64,000 nt of DNA from Tychonema sp. LEGE 06208 (GTDB lineage Bacteria > Cyanobacteriota > Cyanobacteriia > Cyanobacteriales > Microcoleaceae): contig NZ_JADEWT010000018.1 in assembly GCF_015207505.1 (NCBI RefSeq), positions 1-64,000 of the forward strand, read 5' to 3'. Of this stretch, positions 48,754 to 57,938 are shown one piece after another. The translations under genes and the position numbers were made by a program. Under the pieces are notes generated by a model. The model saw only the letters and a list, made by a program, of their open reading frames with translations. It had not been told where the DNA came from and did not search any database. The first letter of the stretch is position 1. Every line of letters starts with the position of its first letter.

Positions 48754-49827
48754 CTAACGCACTGCACCTTCAACAGAAGGCGATTCGATCGTCTTCATCA
48801 AATACAGTTTCAACAACTGCCAGCCGTTCGACAAATACAGAGGTAATTTTTGGAAGAATTGCAAGAATTTTGGAGTTTCAGAAGCAACAATTGCGGTCAA
48901 CTGCTGATTGTTTTGGAGACAAACATCCAACCGTTCGTAAAACTCAGGATTGTTCACGTCTAGCATGACGGGGAATACGCGGCCTGCTGTTTCGTTGGTT
49001 TTTTTGATCACTTCAATGTCGTATTCGCGAGCATCGAGTCCGAGCGATCGATAAAAACCCGCGCGCTGGATATCATTGAGATACATTGTCGCGAATACCG
49101 ACAGCAAGAAGAAACGGCACCAAAGCTTAGCGCGCCAATCGTTCAGCATTTGAGGCTGAGCTCTCATCACCGCATCGAAGAAATCTCCGTGGCGGTTTTC
49201 ATCCTGGCACCAATTTTCAAAGAATCGGAAAATTGGATAAATCTGGTCTTCAGGATGCGCTTTCAAGTGCTGGTAAATCGTGATGTAGCGCCAATAACCG
49301 ATTTTTTCGGATAAGTAAGTGGCGTAGAAAATAAACTTCGGCTTAAAGAATGTGTAACTGCGGCTCTTTGTCAAGAAACCCAAATCTAGGGACAAACCAA
49401 AGTCCGACAGCGCTTTATTCAAGAATCCGGCGTGCCGCGCTTCATCGCGGGACATCAGCAAGAAACCTTCGGCGAGTACCGGATTTTTGTCTTTGAGCTT
49501 GCGTGCTAATTCTTTGTAGAGCAAGAAGCCAGAAAACTCAGCGGTGCAAGAGCGTTCGAGGAATTCAATGAACAACTTGCGCTTTTCGCCGTCGATGTGT
49601 TCCCAAGATTGATCGAACTCGGCATCCCGCACGAAGTGGGTTTTGTTGTAGTCAACGCGGAACTCTTTGATAATTGCTTCGAGTTCGGCTTCATTTACCG
49701 AGATGTCCATTTTGGCCATCTCGTCAAAGTCTGTTGTGTAAAATCTCGGCGTGAGAATAGTTTCTTTGGCTGGGGTTTTCCCTTCTTGCTGTTGAGCAAA
49801 AGCGGGTTTTTTGAGAGAATCTACCAT
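48754..49827 (-). CDS. acsF: Mg-protoporphyrin IX monomethyl ester oxidative cyclase
   Basis: Oxygen-dependent di-iron enzyme that closes ring E of chlorophyll, giving divinyl protochlorophyllide. 357 residues. Iron-ligand motifs are present: [15 protein letters not shown] (Glu), DEARHAGF (ExxH type) and [14 protein letters not shown] (second ExxH type). The C-terminal hydrophobic [18 protein letters not shown] is typical. The frame extends to 50034, but the natural start is [10 protein letters not shown] at 49827; the upstream codons are not conserved. It needs Ycf54, which is also encoded in this window. A strong terminator follows. Some cyanobacteria have two AcsF copies for different oxygen levels; which one this is cannot be told. 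Confidence 0.96.
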   Translation of the reverse strand: MVDSLKKPAFAQQQEGKTPAKETILTPRFYTTDFDEMAKMDISVNEAELEAIIKEFRVDYNKTHFVRDAEFDQSWEHIDGEKRKLFIEFLERSCTAEFSGFLLYKELARKLKDKNPVLAEGFLLMSRDEARHAGFLNKALSDFGLSLDLGFLTKSRSYTFFKPKFIFYATYLSEKIGYWRYITIYQHLKAHPEDQIYPIFRFFENWCQDENRHGDFFDAVMRAQPQMLNDWRAKLWCRFFLLSVFATMYLNDIQRAGFYRSLGLDAREYDIEVIKKTNETAGRVFPVMLDVNNPEFYERLDVCLQNNQQLTAIVASETPKFLQFFQKLPLYLSNGWQLLKLYLMKTIESPSVEGAVR

Positions 49828-50225
49828 ATGTTTATTGGATTTTTTGCTTATAACAACTTGCTTGTTTCGGGTGTCGGGCGGGTGAGGTCGATCGCTCTCG
49901 GTTAGTTTGGCCAGCACCGGTAGCCCGAACCGCGTGGAATCCAACTCAAAGCTGGTGTAATTTCCACGCCCTCCAGTGTACCAAGTTCTCGACCCCGAAA
50001 ATATGTTGTTGGCGTTAAGAATTGCTACGCACAATTACTTATGGGCATGGAGCATGGGGCATGGAGCATGGGGCATGGAGCATGGGGAATTGGTAGTAAA
50101 TAACCCATAACTTCGGACAATGCACAAATATCCGCTGGTGTCAAACTGTTCAAACGCCAGATAGAAAGTACAAAATGTATAAAGGGACTCCAATTATTAG
50201 AATAACCAGACAGGACGGTCATAAA
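49828..50225. other. Divergent spacer between acsF and the TM2 gene
   Basis: Holds the leaders of both genes. Bases 50041-50092 contain a 14-base tandem repeat (gcatggagcatggg), about three and a half copies. No further gene supported. A 5'-leader of about 200 bases for acsF is possible, but no riboswitch is recognised. Confidence 0.5.
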
Positions 50226-50702
50226 ATGAGCAATTTAGGTGTTAGTTACCTGTTATGGGCTGCTTGTTTTTTCGGCCCCTTCGGACTCCACCGTCTCTAC
50301 AACGGCAAGATTGGCACGGGTTTGCTGTGGCTGTGTACCTTTGGCTTGTTTGGGTTCGGGCAATTGTTTGACTTGCTGCTGCTACCGAACATGGTGGACG
50401 AACACAATGCCAGTCTCAGGGGCAAACTCGGCGTATCTCCCCAAGGTATACCGCTATCTTCCACCAGCGGGGCGATCGCCTCGACATACACCAAGCAAAC
50501 CCCCGAACAGTTAGGGATTAAACTCCTGAAGGCAGCTTATACCAAGAACGGCCGATTATCTGTTACCCAAGGCGTGATGGCAACCGGCGCTACTTTTGCC
50601 GAAGTGGAAGAAGCTTTCACCGCCATGCTCAAAACTGGTTATGTCAGCATTGAGAACGACCCAGTTACTGGTGTCGTGCTCTACCACTTTCACGAACTCT
50701 AA
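50226..50702 (+). CDS. TM2-domain membrane protein
   Basis: A 158-residue protein with a TM2 domain at the N-terminus: [19 protein letters not shown] between two membrane helices (about 5-20 and 28-50; [20 protein letters not shown]). The C-terminal soluble half (about 85-155) has ELGIKLL-like text ([19 protein letters not shown]) and looks like a small winged-helix module, with a turn at [18 protein letters not shown] chose ATG at 50226 with the TM2 helix just after; the frame opens at 50175. Cyanobacterial TM2 proteins are common and their function is unknown. Confidence 0.85.
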   Translation: MSNLGVSYLLWAACFFGPFGLHRLYNGKIGTGLLWLCTFGLFGFGQLFDLLLLPNMVDEHNASLRGKLGVSPQGIPLSSTSGAIASTYTKQTPEQLGIKLLKAAYTKNGRLSVTQGVMATGATFAEVEEAFTAMLKTGYVSIENDPVTGVVLYHFHEL

Positions 50703-50725
50703 GCAGCAAACAGGCGGAGATTTAA

Positions 50726-50873
50726 ATGTAGGGAGCGTCAGCAGGGGGATTTGGCGTGTTGTTGGAGAAGCTAACGGCTGACGCACCCTACGGGAATTTG
50801 GCTGCTGCGAGTGCGCCAGCCGGGGGATTTGGCGTGTTATTGGAGAAGCTAGCGGCTGACGCACCCTACTAAT
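50726..50873. repeat. Two copies of a palindromic repeat unit
   Basis: Near-identical segments ggggatttggcgtgttgttg...ctaacggctgacgcacccta (50743-50791) and ggggatttggcgtgttattg...ctagcggctgacgcacccta (50823-50869). Each can pair with tagggagcgtcagc at 50730-50743 or tgcgagtgcgccagc before it, giving a terminal stem. It looks like a small non-autonomous element duplicated in tandem. Confidence 0.75.
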
Positions 50874-50965
50874 GAAACATTTGTTCTCACAGAGTCGAGC
50901 AAGCGAGCAAGGCAAAATCGGCTAGAATGTTTGTTTGTCTATACAATCTCAAAGTATTTAGCGTC

Positions 50966-51139
50966 ATGGCAGTCCCTAAGAAGAAAACCTCCAAATCCAA
51001 AAAGAATATGCGTAAGGCCACATGGAAGCGCAAAGCTACTGTGGCAGCTCAGAAAGCTCTGTCCCTAGGCAAATCGGTTCTGACTGGACGTTCCAACAGC
51101 TTCGTGTATCCCGGCAATGAAGAAGAGGAGGAAGAGTAA
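50966..51139 (+). CDS. rpmF: 50S ribosomal protein L32
   Basis: Ribosomal protein of the large subunit, 57 residues. It begins [20 protein letters not shown] and has the basic N-terminal half and [12 protein letters not shown] tail seen in cyanobacterial L32; the four zinc cysteines of other L32 types are absent, which is normal here. The start at 50966 is certain from the family, although the frame opens at 50927. A TAGAAT at 50923-50928 may be its -10 element. No partner such as yceD or plsX follows, in contrast to proteobacteria. Confidence 0.96.
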   Translation: MAVPKKKTSKSKKNMRKATWKRKATVAAQKALSLGKSVLTGRSNSFVYPGNEEEEEE

Positions 51140-51184
51140 AGCGACTAAAAATTAACAACTGGCATTTCTGATATTTTGCACCAT

Positions 51185-51262
51185 TCTCGGTTAACAGGCC
51201 CGATGGCTGTCCCACAACACATAAATTGGGTTGTGGGGTAGCCGCGGATGGCCCGCCCCTCA
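51185..51262. repeat. Dispersed foldback (CCCACAAC / GGTTGTGGG)
   Basis: cccacaac(acataaattg)ggttgtggg at 51211-51238 preceded by acaggcccgatggctgt. Related text is at 20796-20826 (gcctgttccacaatcattgtggg) and 46819. No gene in 51140-51293. Confidence 0.6.
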
Positions 51263-51293
51263 AGGAAAAGTTGAGAATGGTGCCAGATATAAG

Positions 51294-52424
51294 TTAATCC
51301 TTCTTTGCAGCCGGTAAAATCAGCATGGCATCGCCAAAGGAATAAAAGCGGTACTGATGCTCGATCGCTCTTAGGTACAAATCCAACAGCCGAGGCCTTC
51401 CAATCATCGCGCTTACCATCATCATCAAAGTAGAGCGCGGCAAATGAAAATTGGTAATTATCCCGTCTACAACCCGCCACTTATAGCCCGGATAAATAAA
51501 CAGATTTGTCGGGCCGCAAAAAGGCTGCAACGAAAAATCGCCGCTCGCGGCGGCCGCTCCCTCTAAAGCTCGCACTGCTGTTGTACCTACGGCAAAAATC
51601 CGCCCGCCTCTAGCTTTAGTTTCGCGGATTTTCTCCACAGTAGCGGCGGATACTTCCACCCATTCGTTGTGCATTTGGTGAGTCGTCACGTCTTCCACCT
51701 CCACCGGGCGAAATGTCCCTACCCCGACGTGGAGGGTAACAAAAGTTTTTTCGATGCCCCGCTGCTGCAAGCGGCCAAACAATTCTTCGGTGAAGTGCAA
51801 GCCGGCTGTGGGGGCTGCCACTGCCCCCGGCCGATCGGCATACACAGTCTGATACTGTTCCGGCGCAGCTTGGGAGTTGTCGATGTAGGGCGGCAGGGGT
51901 ACGTAGCCGTATTCGTCAAAAAACTTCGCCAGAGTCGCATCTGTGGGGATGTCAAACTCCAACAGCCGTCCCCCGGTTGCCTCGTCCCTCTCTATAACTG
52001 TCGCAGTCAATCGCCTCGCGAGGTCATCCCCGTGGGGAAGGCAACAACAAGGGCCTGCTGCTGCGGAGTCATTACAATGCGGATCGAACTCAATTTTTGC
52101 TCCCAACTTTAAGCGTTTCCCCGGTTTAACCAAAGCCAGCCAGCAGTTGTGCTGCCGTTCTTCCATCAACAATATCTCCACAGCCGGGCCGTTGGGTTTG
52201 TGCCCGTAGAGCCTCGCCGGCAACACGCGGGTGTTATTGAGTACCAGCAAGTCTCCCGGTTCCAACAAGTCGGGCAAATCCCGGAAAATCCGGTGTTGGT
52301 GGCTGCTGGGAGAATCTACAGCCAGCAAGCGAGAACTATCCCTCGGTACTGCGGGATTTTGGGCAATGTACTCGGGCGGAAGTTCGTAGTCGTAGCCGTC
52401 CAAAGACCAGTCAATCTCTGTCAT
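51294..52424 (-). CDS. queA: S-adenosylmethionine:tRNA ribosyltransferase-isomerase
   Basis: Transfers and isomerises the ribosyl part of SAM to make epoxyqueuosine in tRNA. 376 residues. Typical landmarks are [59 protein letters not shown] and TTAVRALE, ending FGDAMLI. Between KIEFD and [19 protein letters not shown] there is an extra segment of about 20-25 residues (near 119-142), which includes a Cys-rich piece and [11 protein letters not shown]. The corresponding DNA has two palindromes (ccccacgggg and cctcgcgagg), suggesting a repeat inserted in frame. The rest of the enzyme is intact. Confidence 0.95.
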   Translation of the reverse strand: MTEIDWSLDGYDYELPPEYIAQNPAVPRDSSRLLAVDSPSSHQHRIFRDLPDLLEPGDLLVLNNTRVLPARLYGHKPNGPAVEILLMEERQHNCWLALVKPGKRLKLGAKIEFDPHCNDSAAAGPCCCLPHGDDLARRLTATVIERDEATGGRLLEFDIPTDATLAKFFDEYGYVPLPPYIDNSQAAPEQYQTVYADRPGAVAAPTAGLHFTEELFGRLQQRGIEKTFVTLHVGVGTFRPVEVEDVTTHQMHNEWVEVSAATVEKIRETKARGGRIFAVGTTAVRALEGAAAASGDFSLQPFCGPTNLFIYPGYKWRVVDGIITNFHLPRSTLMMMVSAMIGRPRLLDLYLRAIEHQYRFYSFGDAMLILPAAKKD

Positions 52425-52514
52425 CGGGTAAATTCCTGTACGATCGATCTGTCAACTGGGTAACAAATTGGGTAAAAACCCCCATCCAAAGTCGGGTGCT
52501 TTTCCCCTTGTGGT

Positions 52515-52531
52515 CGCGGGTAAAGCCCGCG
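52515..52531. repeat. GC-rich foldback upstream of 52572 gene
   Basis: cgcggg(taaag)cccgcg, 40 bases before the next start. It may be a leader hairpin or part of a dispersed repeat. Confidence 0.5.
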
Positions 52532-52571
52532 AGGATAGAGGTGTAGCATCAGCTTTGCTCGAAGGATAGTT

Positions 52572-52961
52572 ATGGAATACCTCTACTACATCGCCAATAC
52601 TAGCCTCACTCTGAGAGTGGTGGATTACCTGCGCGCGGCTAGTCATCTTCCCTTGCAATTTATCACTGTTATTCACCAAATTGACGGCTGGGTGGTGAAG
52701 GTAAAAATGAGCCAATATCTAACTCCCCAAATGCACGGGGATTTTCGGGCTTTTATGAACGAACTCGGGATTCCTTACGATCCAGAAATTCGGTTGCAAA
52801 TGGCACTGTGGAGTTTGGAAACAGGACAGTCGCCACTAGGCGTGATGCGCCGCTACCAGGTGGCGGTGGTTTGTCACGGCAGCCCCGACCGTAAAGAAAT
52901 TGAAGCGTTTCGCCAGCAATTTGTCAAGGGTCTGGGATATTGCCCGGAGACTCTCGCCTAG
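52572..52961 (+). CDS. Conserved hypothetical protein
   Basis: A 129-residue soluble protein I do not recognise. It has alpha/beta-like alternation: hydrophobic LPLQFITVIHQIDGWVVKVKM looks like two beta strands, then an amphipathic part YDPEIRLQMALWSLETG and a C-terminal RRYQVAVVCHGSPDRKEIE with a beta strand and a helix. One Cys in VVCHGS and one in GYCPET. No signal peptide or membrane segment. The ATG follows gaaggatagtt, a fair Shine-Dalgarno. It is divergent from queA and shares about 147 bases with it. Codon use is like its neighbours, so it is likely a real native gene. Confidence 0.72.
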   Translation: MEYLYYIANTSLTLRVVDYLRAASHLPLQFITVIHQIDGWVVKVKMSQYLTPQMHGDFRAFMNELGIPYDPEIRLQMALWSLETGQSPLGVMRRYQVAVVCHGSPDRKEIEAFRQQFVKGLGYCPETLA

Positions 52962-53293
52962 ACTTCTGTGCCGATCGATATAACCGTGACGAGACAGCCG
53001 GGGGGAGGAGATGGGGAGATGGGGAAAAGATTTAACCCTGTTTCCATGTCCATCAAAGATCGAAATCGAGATGCGTGAAAATAGAGATAAGTTAATAATT
53101 TAAAATTACCAACAGCCCTGAATTTTTAATTTTCAGTGGTAATTTTTAAGTGACTAAAATTGAATAACTTAAACATATCCTACAGTCCTATAAGTGGTGA
53201 GGTAAAAAGAGGCATAGCCTCTGAATCTGTGTTACCAGGCAGAGCATGGTAACAAGCTAATTTTCAATTGTAATGTAATTTTTAAGGATATTT
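52962..53293. other. Intergenic region with two hairpins
   Basis: ggggaga low-complexity text at 53001-53027. Two small hairpins near 53208-53252: GAGGC(at)AGCCTC-like and GTTACCA(ggcagagca)TGGTAAC. These lie downstream of both convergent genes and may act in termination. No gene. Confidence 0.5.
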
Positions 53294-53851
53294 CTAGTTA
53301 CTAAAAGCCGCTCGAATGTATTCTTGTAGGGTGAGCCGGTAGTTTCCTGTAAGGGCGGATTTAGAATTTGCTGCGGTTAATAGTGGTAATTTTTGCTTAA
53401 TATTTTGCCCTGAAGGTTCGCACCTGACGAGGGCGACATCAAAGCGACAAGAATTATTTGCTAAATCTGGACGAGTGCTTAAAAATATTTCGGCGGTTTG
53501 CCAAAGTTTGGCTTGTTTTGCAGCACTAACAGCCAGCATTCCACCGAGATCCCAATTTCCCCGGCGGCGAGTTTTGACCTCGACAAATGCTAATGTTGGG
53601 AATTGGTGATGGGGAATGCCTCGGTTTTGATAGCTGGCTTCATCTCTTCCAAGGGCGATGATGTCAATCTCTCCCCAACGACAGTGATACTGTCGGTGCA
53701 AAATTTCCCAACCTTGCTGCAGCAGCCACTCGGCGACTAAGTTTTCTCCCAATGTGCCCAGATCCCGATAGTTGGGGGATTGGGAAGAATTGGGGTCAGC
53801 AGGCGCGCGCTTTCTGCTAGAATTCAATTGTGAACTGTCATCGCTGCCCAT
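53294..53851 (-). CDS. UPF0102 (YraN-like) nuclease-fold protein
   Basis: A 185-residue protein of the UPF0102/YraN family with a PD-(D/E)xK-like fold. Motifs are [18 protein letters not shown], then [10 protein letters not shown] (Glu and Asp) and [10 protein letters not shown] (Glu-x-Lys), the probable metal site. The C-terminal [11 protein letters not shown] is typical. A short Ser/Pro-rich N-terminal extension (about 30 residues) precedes. Members are thought to act on nucleic acids, with no defined role. It is divergent from the pentapeptide gene with about 14 bases between starts. Confidence 0.9.
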   Translation of the reverse strand: MGSDDSSQLNSSRKRAPADPNSSQSPNYRDLGTLGENLVAEWLLQQGWEILHRQYHCRWGEIDIIALGRDEASYQNRGIPHHQFPTLAFVEVKTRRRGNWDLGGMLAVSAAKQAKLWQTAEIFLSTRPDLANNSCRFDVALVRCEPSGQNIKQKLPLLTAANSKSALTGNYRLTLQEYIRAAFSN

Positions 53852-53865
53852 TCGCTTTAACTTGT

Positions 53866-54378
53866 ATGACTTCTACAATTCGCCAACATATTTATACTTT
53901 CTTGCTGAGTTTTGTTATTTTAGCAGTAATTGCTGCTGGGGCGATCGCGATCGCGCCCGCACCTGCTTTCGCCTTGGATCGTGACAAAGAAATCCTCATT
54001 GGCGCTGATTTTGCTGGACAAGTTTTGACTAACGACAGTTTTAATAAAGCCAATCTTCGCAACAGCAATTTTACCAACGCAGATTTGCGCGGCGTGAGCT
54101 TTTTTGCCGCCAATCTGGAAGATGCAAATTTAGAAGGTGCTAATTTTAGCGGTGCAACTTTGGATTTGGCTCGCATGATGAACGCAAATTTAACAAATGC
54201 TATCCTTGAGGGTGCTTTTGCTTACAATACCAGACTGGAAGGAGCGATTATTGACGGTGCTGATTTTACTGAGACACTGCTGCGAGACGATACGATCAAA
54301 AAACTTTGTGAAGTTGCAAAAGGTACTAATTCAGTAACGGGTAGAGATACTCGCGAAACTCTGTTTTGCGATTACTAA
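53866..54378 (+). CDS. Lumenal pentapeptide-repeat protein
   Basis: A 170-residue protein with a signal sequence ([19 protein letters not shown]) and an AFA-type cleavage site before LDRDKEI. About 14-16 pentapeptides follow ([20 protein letters not shown] and onward), then a C-terminal capping region, [15 protein letters not shown], with a Cys pair (LC and LFCDY). Plants have similar thylakoid-lumen proteins (TL15/TL17 type), which supports a lumenal location. ATG at 53866 chosen; the frame opens at 53830. Function unknown. Confidence 0.87.
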   Translation: MTSTIRQHIYTFLLSFVILAVIAAGAIAIAPAPAFALDRDKEILIGADFAGQVLTNDSFNKANLRNSNFTNADLRGVSFFAANLEDANLEGANFSGATLDLARMMNANLTNAILEGAFAYNTRLEGAIIDGADFTETLLRDDTIKKLCEVAKGTNSVTGRDTRETLFCDY

Positions 54379-54393
54379 AAAGTTTGTGGTAGA

Positions 54394-54421
54394 AAGGACT
54401 GAAGTCAGAACTTTAGTCCTT
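54394..54421. terminator. Bidirectional hairpin between convergent genes
   Basis: AAGGACTgAAGT(caga)ACTTtAGTCCTT with a G-T wobble, between the pentapeptide stop and the dnaG stop. It fits a shared terminator. Confidence 0.65.
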
Positions 54422-54425
54422 CACC

Positions 54426-56426
54426 TCAAGCCCAAGGTACGGAGGTTAAATCGTAAAAATTAACTTGACGCAGCCTCTCTAATTCTTCTATCCATTCTTG
54501 TTCGGCGCAGAGTTGTTGATAATATTCGATAGCAGCATCGGTTTTTTTCCACATATCTAGTGCAATTTTCCGCCGCTTGATGCTGATAATTTGCTCGATA
54601 CAAGCTATGGTCGATCTAATTACTAAAGGTGCGCGATAAACATTTTTTTCGGAAAACTCGTTTAAGTGAAATAAATGGGAGATTTGATCGAGTTGAGTGG
54701 GATATTCTATCAAAATATCTTGCAATTTCAAAACTAACTCAGACGGCGCTATTTGTAAATAAGCTTTGTGCAATATTTCTGTATTCACAATCTGATGCCA
54801 CAAAAATCTGTGGTGAGAAAGACTAAACTGCACGTCTCTAGCTTCTATTGCTTCTCTGACTTCTTGGCGGTATTCGGGACAGTGCAAATAAATCTGCAAT
54901 AATTGCGCTTCTGCTTCTTCTAACAGACTGCGGGCTGCTGCTGAAAAGCCTGGTTTTGAGCTTTGGTTTTGGTCGGTGGCGCGCTGCTTTTTATATTGTT
55001 TGTTCGGCCTCAGCTTGTTTCTAATCAATAGAGGCATTGTCAAAGATTCGTCTTGATTTTGCCGCTTTGCCCAATCGCTTACTACTTGATTGAGTAAGTT
55101 TTCGGTTAGCATTTTGGTGAGTCGAGAATCTCCTTTACTGAGGATTTCCGCGCCTTTTTGTAAATAATGCGTTAGCTGATTGTCGTCGGTAATATTGGTT
55201 AGTAATTTGATAATTTTTGAGGTAATTTGCTGGTAAGTATCTGCTTGTTTCAAGTCTCGATCTACTAGCATTTGTTGTAGTTGCCAGTCGAGCCATAATG
55301 GTGCATTTTCAAGCAATTCTCGATACTGTTGCGGGGAGTATGTTTTGAGGTATTCGTCGGCATCTTTGCCGTCGGGAATGTTGAGCACTCGCAGTTGTAC
55401 TTCTCCTTGATAGGCGAGTTTTTCTATTTCTCCAATGGCGCGCGCTGCTGCTTGATTTCCTGCTTTGTCTGCGTCGAAGTTGAGGATAATTTGTTTGGAG
55501 TCTGTGTACCGCAATAACTGCCGCACTTGGTTTAAACTCAGGGCGGTGCCGAGGGATGCTACGGCGTTGGAGATGCCTGCTGCGTGCAGTGCGATCGCAT
55601 CAAAGTACCCTTCTACGACGATCGCGCGATCGGCTTTGCTAATGGCTGTTTTGGCTGTATCTAGAGCATATAAGGTTTTGCCTTTGTCGAAAAGTTCTGT
55701 TTCGGGAGAATTGAGGTATTTTGGTTGTTCGTCGCCCAGAGCTCTGCCGCCGAAACCGATGACTCTGCCTTGGGTGTCGCGAATGGGAATCATGATGCGG
55801 TTGCGGAAGCGATCGTAATAGCCGCTACCGCCTGATTTGCGCGGTACAATTAATCCAGCTTGTTCTACTAATTGCGCTGGATAGTTTTTTTGTTCTACTA
55901 AATAACTGTAAAGTGCTTCCCAACCTTGGGGCGCATAACCTAGTTGAAATTGTTGGATAGTTTCTTCACTGAGTTGGCGATCGGATTTGAGATATGCTAA
56001 AGGTTCTTCTCCTTGGGTTTGTCGCAAGGCGTGTTCGTAAAAGTTGGCTGTTAGTGCTGAGATTTCATAGAGTTGTTCGCGCAGGGAAATTTGGCGCTGC
56101 AATTCTTGTCGGTGTTCTGGTTCGACTGTTTTGACTGGTACTTGATAATTTTTAGCAAGTTCTAATACGACTTCGCTGAAGGATCTTTTCTCTAATTCCA
56201 TGAGAAATTTAAAGGCATTTCCTCCTGCGCCACAGCCGAAACAATAGTACATTTGTTTGGCTTGGTTGACGGTAAAACTGGGAGATTTTTCGTCGTGAAA
56301 GGGACATAATCCGACGAATTCTTTGCCGCGTTTCCGCAGGATGACGCGACCGGAAATAACGTCTACTATGTCGGCTCTTTGTTTGACTTCTTCGATGGTT
56401 TCTGGGTGCAGCCGGGGAATTTGCAT
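54426..56426 (-). CDS. dnaG: DNA primase
   Basis: Synthesises RNA primers at the replication fork. 666 residues. The zinc ribbon has C41, H44, C62 and C65 (GLCPFHDEKSPSF, YYCFGCGAGG). The TOPRIM core holds AIVVEGYFDAIALH and later the DAD-like LNFDADKAGNQAA. The C-terminal helicase-binding domain is less conserved. The ATG at 56426 (MQIPRLHPETIEEVKQRADI) is the family start. No sigma factor gene follows, unlike in E. coli. dnaE is 11 kb away; both are replication genes but not one operon. Confidence 0.97.
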   Translation of the reverse strand: MQIPRLHPETIEEVKQRADIVDVISGRVILRKRGKEFVGLCPFHDEKSPSFTVNQAKQMYYCFGCGAGGNAFKFLMELEKRSFSEVVLELAKNYQVPVKTVEPEHRQELQRQISLREQLYEISALTANFYEHALRQTQGEEPLAYLKSDRQLSEETIQQFQLGYAPQGWEALYSYLVEQKNYPAQLVEQAGLIVPRKSGGSGYYDRFRNRIMIPIRDTQGRVIGFGGRALGDEQPKYLNSPETELFDKGKTLYALDTAKTAISKADRAIVVEGYFDAIALHAAGISNAVASLGTALSLNQVRQLLRYTDSKQIILNFDADKAGNQAAARAIGEIEKLAYQGEVQLRVLNIPDGKDADEYLKTYSPQQYRELLENAPLWLDWQLQQMLVDRDLKQADTYQQITSKIIKLLTNITDDNQLTHYLQKGAEILSKGDSRLTKMLTENLLNQVVSDWAKRQNQDESLTMPLLIRNKLRPNKQYKKQRATDQNQSSKPGFSAAARSLLEEAEAQLLQIYLHCPEYRQEVREAIEARDVQFSLSHHRFLWHQIVNTEILHKAYLQIAPSELVLKLQDILIEYPTQLDQISHLFHLNEFSEKNVYRAPLVIRSTIACIEQIISIKRRKIALDMWKKTDAAIEYYQQLCAEQEWIEELERLRQVNFYDLTSVPWA

Positions 56427-56656
56427 AGGGCTTTTTTAGGGGGTTTCAAAGTATGTTTATTTCGGGGGATCGCACCATCGGAGTTAGTCGCAGGCGCAGC
56501 AACCGGATTTTTCGGGAAAATATAGAGGTGGCGGCCCGGATCTTCGGTTGAAAAACCGGGTTTCTTTGGCTTAGATGCGATCGCGAACTGTTAGTAAAGC
56601 AAGATACTGATTTTATTGTAAAATATTTGAACTAACTGTAAGGAGCATCGGAAATA

Positions 56657-57592
56657 ATGCGAATTTTGATGATGGGCGGTACTCGGTTTATTGGGGTTTA
56701 TCTTACTAAAATTTTAGCAGCACAAGGGCATGAGGTGGTGTTGTTTAACCGGGGCAATAAGCCTGTGCCGGTTGCGGGCGTGCAACAGATTTTGGGCGAT
56801 CGCACAAATCTTGACCAACTTAAAGACAAGTTATCTACAGAGGAGTTTGACGCTGTTTTTGACAACAACGGTCGGGAACTGAGCGATACAAAGCCTTTAG
56901 CTGAGATATTTAAAGGGCGGGTGCAGCACTTTGTTTACATGAGCTCTGCGGGGGTTTATTTGAAGTCGGATCAAATGCCTCACGTGGAAGGGGATGCTAC
57001 CGATCCCAAAAGCCGGCATTTGGGTAAGTGCGAAACGGAAAATTACTTGGCCGAGTCCGGTTTGCCTTGGACTTCGATCCGTCCGACTTACATTTATGGG
57101 CCTCAAAATTATAACGATTTGGAGGCTTGGTTTTTCGATCGCATTGCGCGCGATCGCCCGATTCCGATTCCGGGTAACGGTATGCACTTCACGCAGTTGG
57201 GGCACTGTCAGGATTTGGCGAGGGCGATGGCGGCGGTTTTGGGGAATGAAAGGGCTCGAGGGCAAATTTACAACGTTTCGGGCGATCGATTTGTCACCTT
57301 TGACGGTTTAGCCCGCGCCTGCATTCAGGCGATCGGCAAATCGCCCGATGCTATCAAAATTGTACACTACGATCCGAAACAATTTGACTTCGGTAAAAAG
57401 AAAGCTTTTCCGATGCGGGTGCAGCACTTTTTTGCCTCAGTTAATAAAGCTGTTACCGAGCTTAACTGGCAACCAGAATTTGACTTAGTTTCGGGATTGA
57501 AAGATTCTTTTCAGAATGATTATGTAGTTTCGGGAAGGGACAAAGCCGAGATAGATTTTTCGGTTGATGATGAAATTTTGAAAGCTGTTTAA
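56657..57592 (+). CDS. NAD(P)-binding epimerase-like protein, CSP41 type
   Basis: A 311-residue protein of the short-chain epimerase fold that matches the cyanobacterial and plastid CSP41 (chloroplast stem-loop binding protein) group. The nucleotide loop is MMGGTRFIGVYL, then LFNRGNKP. The catalytic Ser/Tyr region reads YMSSAGVY, followed by GKCETENYL in place of a clear YxxxK. RPTYIYGPQNYND and ARGQIYNVSGDR are typical. Plant CSP41 proteins bind RNA and associate with ribosomes or RNA polymerase, so it may not be a sugar epimerase. ATG follows taaggagc, a good Shine-Dalgarno. Confidence 0.88.
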   Translation: MRILMMGGTRFIGVYLTKILAAQGHEVVLFNRGNKPVPVAGVQQILGDRTNLDQLKDKLSTEEFDAVFDNNGRELSDTKPLAEIFKGRVQHFVYMSSAGVYLKSDQMPHVEGDATDPKSRHLGKCETENYLAESGLPWTSIRPTYIYGPQNYNDLEAWFFDRIARDRPIPIPGNGMHFTQLGHCQDLARAMAAVLGNERARGQIYNVSGDRFVTFDGLARACIQAIGKSPDAIKIVHYDPKQFDFGKKKAFPMRVQHFFASVNKAVTELNWQPEFDLVSGLKDSFQNDYVVSGRDKAEIDFSVDDEILKAV

Positions 57593-57938
57593 GGTAAAAT
57601 CAAACTGGCGCGCGCTGACATCAGAAACCCGGTTTCTTCGTAAATTTATCGTTATTGTTCGTAAAAATCGTAGAAACCGGGTTTCTAGCCCATGGGTCTA
57701 AACCATGTTAAATCAAAGTAAAGTGTACAATCCGCATCCTACGCATCTGAAATGTCACTGCTAACATGATTCGCCGACAATTTTACCGATTGTCGGTAGA
57801 ATCTACTGGTATTTTCACAAGCTTTGTGCCACAAGGGCGATCGCAAATTAGTTAAACTTAATCAAATACAAAACCTTTCCCCCAACCCCTGTTTTACTCC
57901 GAAAGGGGAGAAAGACTCGGAAATATTAGGTAAATTTC
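57593..57938. other. Spacer with dispersed GAAACCGGGTTTC motifs
   Basis: Holds agaaacccggtttcttc (57624-57640) and gtagaaaccgggtttcta (57671-57688). Two opposite-facing copies could pair. No gene in this region; the kinase leader lies in the last 60 bases, without a clear promoter. Confidence 0.6.

Noticed and set aside
49828-50034. Longer N-terminus for AcsF
   Set aside because: The 69 extra residues are unlike AcsF, and [10 protein letters not shown] at 49827 fits the family.
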